The notes beneath the pieces were generated by a model. That model worked only from the letters and a program-made list of their open reading frames with translations. It was not told the origin of the DNA and ran no database searches. From NCBI RefSeq assembly GCF_004798685.1, contig NZ_CP039291.1, positions 2,666,001-2,730,000 on the forward strand: 64,000 nt of DNA. Reading direction: 5' to 3'. The position numbers were made by a program, and so were the translations under genes. This document shows, piece by piece, positions 54,401 to 64,000 of the stretch (the first letter of the stretch is position 1; the number at the start of each line of letters is the position of its first letter). The stretch comes from Cellulomonas shaoxiangyii. Lineage in GTDB: Bacteria > Actinomycetota > Actinomycetes > Actinomycetales > Cellulomonadaceae.

Positions 54401-54513
54401 GGTCCTGGAGGTTACCGACGGGCCGGCAGATCGCGCGGGCCGCCCGCGCACCGGACACGCACATCACCCGCACGGCCGAACCTCGGCTCGCGGCGTGCGC
54501 CCGGACGGGTGCC

Positions 54514-57000
<2,487 letters not shown>

Positions 57001-60000
57001 TCAGCCGTGCCGGGACGGCTGGAACGCCAGCTGGCCCTGGAACAGCCCGCGGTCGCGGCTGACCACCTGCACGCGCCCGGGCGGGCCCTGCACGGGCTTC
57101 ACGCGGCCGATGAGCTGACCCTCGTCCGGGTTGCCGGACAGCAGGATGCCGGTCGTGCCGAGGTCGGTGAGGCGCTGCAGCACGGGGTCGTACGCCGCGC
57201 GGCTGGCGCCACCGGTGTGCCGCGCGATGACGACGTGCAGCCCGAGGTCCGCGGCCTGCGCGAGCAGCGGGACGATCGGCAGCATCGGGTTGCCCTGGGA
57301 CGTGGCGACGAGGTCGTAGTCGTCGACCAGCACGAAGCCCTCCGCGCCCTTCCACCACGACCGCGTGCGCAGCTGGTCGGGCGTGAGGTCGGGACCGGGC
57401 ACGCGCGTGCGGAAGAAGGCCGCGAGGTCCTCCATACCGCCCTGCGTCATCTCGGCCGTCGTCAGGTAGGCGCCGACGTACTCCTGCGGGATCTCGTCCA
57501 GCAGGCCACGCCGGTAGTCGACGACGAAGAGCTTCGCCTCCTGCGGCGTGTACAGCCGCTGGACCTCGGCGGCGAACGTGCGCAGCAGGGCCGTCTTGCC
57601 GGCGTCGGACTCGCCGTAGAGGTACAGGTGCGGCTCGTCGGTCGGGTCGAGCCCGAACGGCGCGAGCGCCTCCTCGTCGACGCCCAGGAGGATGCGGCGG
57701 TCGTCGGCGCCGGCGGTCGCGCGCAGCTCGTCGAGCGCGAGCACGGTCGGCAGCAGCCGCAGGCGGGGGCCGGCCGGCCCGCGCCAGGCGGCCCGGGTCC
57801 GCGCGACGAGGTCCGCGACGCCCTCGGCGAGCGTCGACGGCTCCCCCGACCCGTCGATGCGAGGCAGCGCGCCCAGCATGTGCAGCTTGCCCGGCGTGAG
57901 GCCGCGACCCGGCATGGCGGCGGGCACGTTGGCCGCCGCCCGGCGGTCGACCTCGGAGTCGCCCGCGTCGCCGAGCCGCAGCTCGAGACGCGTCCCGATG
58001 AGGTCCTTGACCTGGGGGCGGATCTCCATCCAGCGCGTGGCCGAGACCATGACGTGCACGCCGTAGGACAGTCCGCGCGCGGCGATCGACTGCACGGTCG
58101 CCTCGAGGGCCTCGAACTCCCCGCGCAGGGTGCCCCAGCCGTCGACGACCAGGAACACGTCGCCCCAGCCGTCGTCGGCCGTGCCGGCCGCGCGGCGCGC
58201 CCGGTAGGTCTCGATGGAGTCGATGCCCTGCTCGCGGAAGTACTGCTCGCGGCGGTCGACGACGCCCGCGACCTCGGCGACCGTGCGGCGCACGGCCTCC
58301 GCCTCGGTGCGGGTCGCGACGCCCGACACGTGCGGCAGGTCGCGCAGGCCGATGAACGTGCCGCCGCCGAAGTCGAGGACGTAGAACTGCACCTCGAGCG
58401 GCGTGCGCGTCAGCGACAGCGCGACGACCGTCGAGCGCAGCAGCGTGCTCTTGCCGGACACCGGGCGGCCGACGACCGCCATGTGGCCGGCCGAGCCGGA
58501 CAGGGACACGACGAGCGGCTCGCGGCGCTGCTCGAGCGGCACGTCGATGACGCCGACGGGCACCGTGAGCGTCCCGGCCTCGCGCCAGCGCCGGCTGACC
58601 AGGCCGAGCGACGGGTCCGGGGCGAGGTCGCCGAGCAGCTCGTCGAGCGGGTCGGGCGTCTCGAGCGGCGGGAGCCAGACCTTGTGCGCCTGCGGCCCGC
58701 GGCCCGTCATCCGGTCGACCGCGATGTCGAACGTCACGCGCTCGTCGCGGCCCTCCGCGACCACGGCCGCGGGGTCCAGCACCTCCGCCTGCTCGGACTC
58801 GACGGGCGAGGCCACGGGCGCCGCGGTGAACGACGTGACGGCACGCACGCCGCCGCCGTCCGCACGCCGCGTGATCTCCTGCCGCTGGGGCGGGCGGCCC
58901 GAGACGTACGCGGCCTTGAACTGCGTCATGCCCTCGGTGCCGACCTTCAGGTAGCCGACACCGGGCTCGCGCGGCAGGTCGACGGCGTCCGGGACGCCCA
59001 GCACCGCGCGGGACTCGGCGCCCGAGAACGTGCGCAGGCCGACGCGGTACGACAGGTAGGTGTCGAGGCCGCGCAGGCGGCCCTCCTCGAGCCGCTGCGA
59101 CGCGATGAGCAGGTGCACGTGCAGCGAGCGCCCCACGCGGCCGATCGCGACGAAGCTGTCGACGAACTCGGGCTTGGCGGACAGCAGCTCGGAGAACTCG
59201 TCGACGACGACGAGCAGCGCGGGCAGCGGGGCCAGGTCGGTGCGGCCGCCGCGGCGCGCCTTCTCGTAGTCCCCGACGTTGGCGAAGTTGCCCGCGGCGC
59301 GCAGCAGCTCCTGGCGACGCGTCATCTCACCGGTCAGGGCGTCCTGGAAGCGGTCGACGAGCGACAGCTCGTCGGACAGGTTCGTGATGATCGCGGACAC
59401 GTGCGGCATGCCCGCCATGCCGGCGAACGTCGCGCCACCCTTGAAGTCGACGAGGACGAAGTTGAGCTCCTCCGGCGAGTGCGTCAGCGCGAGCGCCAGG
59501 ACGAGCGTGCGCAGCACCTCCGACTTGCCGGACCCGGTGGCGCCGATGAGCACGCCGTGCGGGCCCATGCCCTGCTGGGCGGACTCCTTGAGGTCGAGCA
59601 CGAGCGGCGCGCCCGTGGTGTCCTGCCCGATCGGCACGCGCAGGCGGTCCCGCTCGAGCCGGCCCCGCCACGCGACGTCCAGGTCGACGTCGCGCACGTC
59701 CGGCAGGCCGAGGAGCTCGACGAGCTCCGCCTGCGCGGACCCGCGCGCCTCGACCGCCGCCGGGCCGGAGTACAGCGGCATCAGGCGACGGGCCGTGGCC
59801 TCCGCCTCCACCTCCGTGCACGCGTCCGGCGTGAACGGCGCACCCGCGCCGCGTGCCTGCACGAGCTCGGCGCGCAGCCGGTCCCCCACGCGGGAGAGCG
59901 CGACGCGCGCGGCCGCGTCGTCCTCGAGCGCGCCCCAGCGGGCCGGCAGGTCGAGGACCGTGACGCCCTGCACGCCGCCCTCGCGCAGCCCCGGGTGCGC

Positions 60001-60951
60001 AGCGTTCAGCGGCACGCCGTCCACGACGACGAGCACGTGCGGCGTGACGCCGCCGCCGGGCGCGAAGCGCGGTCGCTGCCCGAGGTCCGTGGGCAGCAGG
60101 TCGTCGAGCGCCGCGAAGGAGCTCACCACCATGCGGGCCGGGCCGGCGCCGTCCTGCACGCGACGCGAGTGCGCGTGCGGCAGCCACTTCACCCACTCCC
60201 AGCGGGGCAGTACGGACTCGTCGGCGACGACCGCGACGACGAGGTCCTCCGGGTGGTGCAGCGCCGCGGCGCCGACGAGCACGGCGCGGGCCAGCGCGCG
60301 CACGTCGTCCTCGGGGCCGGTGACCTCCAGGCGCGACCAGCCGTCGAGCCGGACGCCGAACGGCAGCTCCGGCACGTCCTCGTGCGTGAGCATGAAGCGG
60401 TGCGCCGCGGACGCCGCCACGGGGTCGAGCTGCGCGAGCGGCGGCAGCTCCGGGGCCTCGAGGACGAGCGCGGCCGGCTGGTCGGCCACGCCGAGCCGCA
60501 CGTCGAGGAAGTCGGCGTCCTGCGAGCCCCGCTCCCACACGCGCGTGCGCTCCTCGGCGAGGAACGGCAGCGTCGCGGGCGCCGGGTACTGCCAGTGCGC
60601 GGCGCGGCGCTGCTGACGCGCGGCCGTGCGCACGGTCGCGCGCATCTCGGTGAGGTACGCGAGGTACTCGCGCCGGGCGTCGAGCAGCTGGGCGGCGCGC
60701 TGAGAGCGCTGACGCCACCCGTTCGCGGCGACGAAGCCGAGCGACGACAGCAGGAACATGCCGCCGGTGAGGAAGCCGGTGGGGCCCGCGTTGGAGATGG
60801 TCACCATGACGATGGCGCCCACCGAGCCGAGCATCGGCAGCAGGGACGTGAGCATCGACGACGTGTCGTCGGCGGCCGCGAGCTCCGGCGGCGGCTGGAG
60901 CGTCACGCTCCCCGAGGGGACGCGGGGCGGGGCGAGGCGGGAACCGGGCAC
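57001..60951 (-). CDS. eccC: EccC, FtsK/SpoIIIE-type motor ATPase of a type VII secretion system
   Basis: A 1316-residue fused EccC. Two membrane helices lie at about 31-70, followed by three ATPase domains with Walker A motifs IGATGSGKS (about 469), VGRPVSGKS (about 832) and YGESDAGKT (about 1117). The matching Walker B strands are LLVVVDEFSELL, DVFLVVDGWG and GFVLVDDYDLVA. It drives WXG100-type substrates through the membrane channel. GTG 60951 lies five nucleotides after the stop of the FHA gene, so both are in one transcript. A single long EccC, not the split EccCa/Cb form. Confidence 0.95.
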   Translation of the reverse strand: MPGSRLAPPRVPSGSVTLQPPPELAAADDTSSMLTSLLPMLGSVGAIVMVTISNAGPTGFLTGGMFLLSSLGFVAANGWRQRSQRAAQLLDARREYLAYLTEMRATVRTAARQQRRAAHWQYPAPATLPFLAEERTRVWERGSQDADFLDVRLGVADQPAALVLEAPELPPLAQLDPVAASAAHRFMLTHEDVPELPFGVRLDGWSRLEVTGPEDDVRALARAVLVGAAALHHPEDLVVAVVADESVLPRWEWVKWLPHAHSRRVQDGAGPARMVVSSFAALDDLLPTDLGQRPRFAPGGGVTPHVLVVVDGVPLNAAHPGLREGGVQGVTVLDLPARWGALEDDAAARVALSRVGDRLRAELVQARGAGAPFTPDACTEVEAEATARRLMPLYSGPAAVEARGSAQAELVELLGLPDVRDVDLDVAWRGRLERDRLRVPIGQDTTGAPLVLDLKESAQQGMGPHGVLIGATGSGKSEVLRTLVLALALTHSPEELNFVLVDFKGGATFAGMAGMPHVSAIITNLSDELSLVDRFQDALTGEMTRRQELLRAAGNFANVGDYEKARRGGRTDLAPLPALLVVVDEFSELLSAKPEFVDSFVAIGRVGRSLHVHLLIASQRLEEGRLRGLDTYLSYRVGLRTFSGAESRAVLGVPDAVDLPREPGVGYLKVGTEGMTQFKAAYVSGRPPQRQEITRRADGGGVRAVTSFTAAPVASPVESEQAEVLDPAAVVAEGRDERVTFDIAVDRMTGRGPQAHKVWLPPLETPDPLDELLGDLAPDPSLGLVSRRWREAGTLTVPVGVIDVPLEQRREPLVVSLSGSAGHMAVVGRPVSGKSTLLRSTVVALSLTRTPLEVQFYVLDFGGGTFIGLRDLPHVSGVATRTEAEAVRRTVAEVAGVVDRREQYFREQGIDSIETYRARRAAGTADDGWGDVFLVVDGWGTLRGEFEALEATVQSIAARGLSYGVHVMVSATRWMEIRPQVKDLIGTRLELRLGDAGDSEVDRRAAANVPAAMPGRGLTPGKLHMLGALPRIDGSGEPSTLAEGVADLVARTRAAWRGPAGPRLRLLPTVLALDELRATAGADDRRILLGVDEEALAPFGLDPTDEPHLYLYGESDAGKTALLRTFAAEVQRLYTPQEAKLFVVDYRRGLLDEIPQEYVGAYLTTAEMTQGGMEDLAAFFRTRVPGPDLTPDQLRTRSWWKGAEGFVLVDDYDLVATSQGNPMLPIVPLLAQAADLGLHVVIARHTGGASRAAYDPVLQRLTDLGTTGILLSGNPDEGQLIGRVKPVQGPPGRVQVVSRDRGLFQGQLAFQPSRHG

Positions 60952-60955
60952 GGGG

Positions 60956-62269
60956 TCAGGCCTCCGGGACGACGGACGAGACGGTGAACACGCGCCGGCC
61001 GACCCGGACGCGGTCGCCCTCGACGAGCAGGACGGTCGTGTGCGCGGGCAGGACGGCGACCTCGCCGTCGTCGCCCAGGACGGCGGTGCCGTTGGCGGAG
61101 CCGAGGTCGGTCACGCGGACGCCGTCGCGCGTGTGCTCCAGGCGCAGGTGCCGGCGCGAGACGGTGCTCTCGGGGTCCTGCAGGACCACGGGCCGGTCGC
61201 CGGCCGCGACGGCCTCGGGCGAGCGCCCGAGCACGACCGCGGCCCCCATCGCGACGAGCTCGCGCTGCCCGGTGTCGACGACGAGCAGCACCGCGGCGCC
61301 CGTGACCGCCACCGGCGCGGCGCCGGCGCCGGGGCGCCCGACGACCGCGAGCAGCGCCCCGGTCTGCGGGCCGGCGGGCGAGGCGTCCGTGCGCTCGGGC
61401 GCACGCGACCCGGTGTGCTGCGGCACGACGACCGGGTCACCGAGGACGCCGCCGCCCCCGGACGCGGGGGCGTGCCAGGGCGCGGCCGGGGCCCCGCTCG
61501 GCGCGACGGCGGGCACGCCCGCGGCCGACGTCGCCGGCGGGGGGCCGGGCGGCAGCGGGCCGGGACCCGTGCGGGGCCGCCCGGCGTCGGGCTCCTGCCA
61601 CGGCAGGGTGAGGTCGGGGGTCGCGGCACCGGCACCGGCCGCCATGACGGTCAGGCCGGGCGCGACCGGCGGGACGACGGCGGCGGGTGCGGCCCGGCGC
61701 CGGGGCACGGCGACGACCACGGTGCCGGCGGCGCGGTCCGCCCACGAGCGGCGCCGCCCCGTCCGGTCCAGCGCGGCGGACGCGACGACGCCCCAGGCGC
61801 CCACGACCGCGACGAGCGCACCGAGGCCCACGACGAGCAGCCGCACGAAGGAGCGTCCGGCACCCGGTGACCACGGGCGGTCGTCCTGCGCCGTCCGCAG
61901 CCGCAGCACCGCGTTGCCGACGGTGAGGCCGGTACGGGCCTGCCACACCCAGAGGGCGACCACGGCCTCGACGGCCACGATCGCGGTGAGGACGACCGAG
62001 CGCGTCGGCAGCCACACCGCGGCGGTGACGAGCGCGAGCGCGAGGACGTCGATCGTGAAGGACGCCAGGCGCGCGCCGACGCCGGCCGCACGGCCCGCGA
62101 GGTGCTCGCCGAGGTCGCCGTCGGTGTGGCGCCGGCCCGCGCGGCTGCCGGCGTCGGCCGCGGGCTCTCCCCCGCTGCCGCGAGGCAGCGCGCCGCAGCT
62201 CGGGCACGGCCCGTCCGCCGGTGCGGGTGCACCGCAGCACCAGCACGCCGTCGTGGTCACAGTCGTCAT
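60956..62269 (-). CDS. Zinc-ribbon/RDD/FHA fusion protein of the T7SS locus
   Basis: A 437-residue protein with three parts: an N-terminal zinc ribbon (CWCCGAPAPADGPCPSCG, 10-27), an RDD-type membrane domain with about three helices (ASFTIDVLALALVTAAVWLP to SWADRAAGTVVV, about 70-205), a Pro/Gly-rich linker, and a C-terminal FHA domain (VLGRSPEAV, STVSRRHLRLEH, GSANGTAVL, about 345-430) that would bind phosphothreonine. FHA proteins often regulate secretion systems. ATG overlaps the eccD stop (ATGA) and the gene precedes eccC by 4 nt. Confidence 0.88.
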   Translation of the reverse strand: MTTVTTTACWCCGAPAPADGPCPSCGALPRGSGGEPAADAGSRAGRRHTDGDLGEHLAGRAAGVGARLASFTIDVLALALVTAAVWLPTRSVVLTAIVAVEAVVALWVWQARTGLTVGNAVLRLRTAQDDRPWSPGAGRSFVRLLVVGLGALVAVVGAWGVVASAALDRTGRRRSWADRAAGTVVVAVPRRRAAPAAVVPPVAPGLTVMAAGAGAATPDLTLPWQEPDAGRPRTGPGPLPPGPPPATSAAGVPAVAPSGAPAAPWHAPASGGGGVLGDPVVVPQHTGSRAPERTDASPAGPQTGALLAVVGRPGAGAAPVAVTGAAVLLVVDTGQRELVAMGAAVVLGRSPEAVAAGDRPVVLQDPESTVSRRHLRLEHTRDGVRVTDLGSANGTAVLGDDGEVAVLPAHTTVLLVEGDRVRVGRRVFTVSSVVPEA

Positions 62270-63624
62270 CCCGACACCGCCGTCCGCACGAGCTCCAGGC
62301 CACCCGCCGCGAGGAGCGCGGCGGGCAGCGCGAGGACCGTCGCCATGCCCTGCAGCACGTCGCCGGTCCGGGACAGTCCGAGCGACCGGGCGCCGCGCCC
62401 CAGGGGCACGGCCACGACGGCCGCGCCGACGCCCACGAGCGCCAGCAGGCCCGCCACCAGCAGCTCGGTGCCCGGGCCGGCGGTCGCAGCGAGCGCGCGC
62501 AGCCCGACGACGGCCGCCACGACGGTCGACGCCCGCACGACCCAGCGCAGCGCCGGCATGCTCTCGGTGCGCTGCAGCAGCAGCAGGCCCAGCAGGTAGC
62601 ACAGGACGAGGGCGACCGTGCCGCCCACCACGAAGCCGCCCGCCGGGTGCACCGGGACGGCCGCCGGCAGCGCCAGGGCACCGACGAGCGCGAGCGCGAC
62701 CGTCGCGGTGACCCGCGCGGCGGACGCCGCCGCGACGTGCGCGCGGATGTCGGCACCGTCGATCGGGCCGGGGTCCGCGGGCACCGTGCCGCGCACCGAC
62801 CAGCGGTTGCGCAGGTAGCGCGCGTAGTCCATGAAGTACCCCTCGTCGATCTGCAGGAGCGCCGCCGGTACGGCACGCAGCGCCACCGGGACCGCGCCCG
62901 CCGTGATCGCCGCGGCCGCCTGCACGGGCCAACCGAGCAGCAGCGTGAGCCCCCACACCGCGGCCACGCCGGCCGCGATCGCCGCGACCGCGCCGAACGC
63001 GGCGCGCCACGGGCCCGCGTCGGCGAGCGCGACGCCCGCGACGCCGAGCACCCCGACGGTCATGGCGGCGGTCAGCACGTCGAGGACGCTCGCGCCGTAC
63101 CAGGCGTCCGGGACGAGGGTCAGGGCCGCACCCACGACGAGGGCGACGGGCGTGGCCACGCGCAGGGGCGCGGGCAGGTCGTCGCTGCGGCGGGCGGCGA
63201 GGGCGGCGGTGCCGAGCGCGGCCACACCCAGGAGCGCCGCGACCAGCAGGGACGTGCGGTGGTCGAGGAGGCCCGGGGCCGCGACGTCGAGCGCCGCAGC
63301 GACGGCGGCGAGCGCGAGCAGCGCCCACCACGCGGCGGTGTCGGCACCACGGCCGGCGACCCGGCGGGCGCGCGCCGCGCGGCGCGGGTCCGGGACCGAC
63401 GCGACCGGGTCGACGACCGTCAGCAGGACGCCGTCCTCGAGGTCGGTGACCGGCGTCGCCCGGTCGGCGGGGCGGTCCCCCACGAGGACCGTCAGGCGCG
63501 GGTCGTCGAGCAGGACGCCGGCCGCGCCGAGCGCGTCGCCGAGCGTTCCCGTCGCGGGGAGCGCGACGTCGAGGCGCCGGTCGCCGTCGAGCACGGCGAA
63601 CCGGCGCGGAGGTGCGGTGCTCAC
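62266..63624 (-). CDS. eccD: EccD-like membrane channel protein of type VII secretion
   Basis: A 452-residue protein: N-terminal ~85-residue ubiquitin-like domain (RRFAVLDGDRRLDVALPATGTLGDALGAAG) and eleven or so membrane helices, the layout of EccD. The loop DEGYFMDYARYLRNRW between helices is cytoplasmic and may contact EccC. First gene of the eccD-FHA-eccC unit, with the next gene overlapping by four nucleotides. EccB, EccE and mycosin are not in the window and may lie beyond the right edge. Confidence 0.88.
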   Translation of the reverse strand: MSTAPPRRFAVLDGDRRLDVALPATGTLGDALGAAGVLLDDPRLTVLVGDRPADRATPVTDLEDGVLLTVVDPVASVPDPRRAARARRVAGRGADTAAWWALLALAAVAAALDVAAPGLLDHRTSLLVAALLGVAALGTAALAARRSDDLPAPLRVATPVALVVGAALTLVPDAWYGASVLDVLTAAMTVGVLGVAGVALADAGPWRAAFGAVAAIAAGVAAVWGLTLLLGWPVQAAAAITAGAVPVALRAVPAALLQIDEGYFMDYARYLRNRWSVRGTVPADPGPIDGADIRAHVAAASAARVTATVALALVGALALPAAVPVHPAGGFVVGGTVALVLCYLLGLLLLQRTESMPALRWVVRASTVVAAVVGLRALAATAGPGTELLVAGLLALVGVGAAVVAVPLGRGARSLGLSRTGDVLQGMATVLALPAALLAAGGLELVRTAVSG

Positions 63625-63863
63625 GGGCGGGGCGACCGTCCCCCGGCCGGGCGGAGGGGACGCGGATGCCGACGGGCCGGCTCTGTCCAGCTCACGTGCA
63701 CACCTCCGTCGTCACCACTTCCGTCGCCGCGCGACCGTCCCGCGGGTGGGCACGCGCCGCACGTCCGCGTCACCGCGGGCCGTGCGGACGCGCACACCGT
63801 ACGCCTTGCACGTATCGGCAGACGTGGCCGCCCACTGGAGCACCTCCGGTGGGCGGCCCGCCG
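63625..63863 (-). promoter_or_regulatory. Gene-free upstream region of the ecc operon
   Basis: This 239-nt stretch has no plausible gene. On the minus strand a TACGGT -10-like box lies near 63797-63802, with no convincing -35; the start of the ecc transcript may be here. A terminator-like hairpin lies at its upstream end (next entry). Confidence 0.35.
63827..63857. terminator. Terminator of the gene at the right edge
   Basis: A 9-bp stem GCCGCCCAC/GTGGGCGGC (arms 63827-63835 and 63849-63857) with an inner GGAG/CTCC stem, seven nucleotides after the stop of the partial gene. No T-tract. Confidence 0.65.
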
Positions 63864-64000
63864 TCACCGCTTGCCCGGACCCGCCGACTCCGGGCGCGGG
63901 GCGATCTCGTCCTCGTCCTCCAGCCGGGGGGCCAGCGGACCGCCGAGGCCCGAGCGCCGCTCGCGCTTGGACCCGCCGGCACCACCGGCGCCACCGCCGC
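63864..64000 (-). CDS. Partial gene, C-terminal 44 residues only
   Basis: An open frame running off the right edge ends at TGA 63864. It shows a Gly-rich stretch (GGGAGGAGGS), a basic patch KRERRS and an acidic tail LEDEDEIAPRPESAGPGKR. Low-complexity tails of this sort occur in T7SS-associated proteins, and its position upstream of eccD on the same strand supports that, but no family can be named. Confidence 0.5.
   Translation of the reverse strand, partial: GGGAGGAGGSKRERRSGLGGPLAPRLEDEDEIAPRPESAGPGKR

Overview
This 64 kb window is chromosomal DNA of a very GC-rich actinobacterium. The gene set (Cellulomonas-like plant-sugar transport and glycosidases, CelR/CebR-type operators, actinobacterial T7SS, GatCAB, an agq/srs-like type III PKS cluster) fits Cellulomonas or a close relative; the genus is an inference. 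Many genes start with GTG, 4-nt stop/start overlaps are common, and about twenty genes have a -10-like hexamer 6-8 nt before the start codon, which suggests leaderless mRNAs. I saw no rRNA, tRNA, CRISPR array, insertion sequence or prophage.

Layout. 1-14 kb holds housekeeping and small accessory genes: a conserved protein, alpha/beta hydrolase plus RNase HI, a VapBC-type toxin-antitoxin pair, an acyl-CoA ligase, an APH(3')-like kinase, a Ski2-like helicase, a VIT-type transporter, YbaK, YccF, YqgE, YggS, two DUF202 membrane proteins, a lipoate ligase with an unusual domain order, and a secreted sensor-like protein. 14-24 kb is a branched-chain amino acid block on the minus strand: cimA, ilvE, leuB, an ASCH gene, ilvC, ilvN and ilvB. 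Both cimA and ilvB are preceded by a leader peptide rich in Leu/Ile/Val codons and an intrinsic terminator, so both look attenuated. Two different dihydroxyacid dehydratases (ilvD) follow at 31-34.7 kb.

24-27.6 kb is a phenolic-lipid or meroterpenoid cluster: UbiA prenyltransferase divergent from type III PKS, an isoprenylcysteine-methyltransferase-like gene and a flavoprotein. 27.7-31 kb has two AMIN-like lipoproteins, the second behind two abutting CelR/CebR-like operators, and a GH13 alpha-glucosidase. 34.9-41.7 kb is a LacI-controlled oligosaccharide uptake system (binding lipoprotein, two permeases, GH3 glycosidase) with a perfect 20-bp operator. 41.7-50.3 kb carries a POT peptide transporter, a D-2-hydroxyacid dehydrogenase, acetyltransferases and gatCAB.

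50.3-64 kb is a type VII secretion region. EccD, a zinc-ribbon/RDD/FHA protein and EccC are followed by ligA and then by YbaB, an EspC-like protein, a 551-residue WXG-type polymorphic toxin and two translationally coupled downstream genes. The last of these begins with a diverged copy of the toxin tip (15 of 25 residues identical over the best stretch) fused to an unrecognised domain. This secretion/toxin locus and the two attenuators are the most interesting parts of the window.
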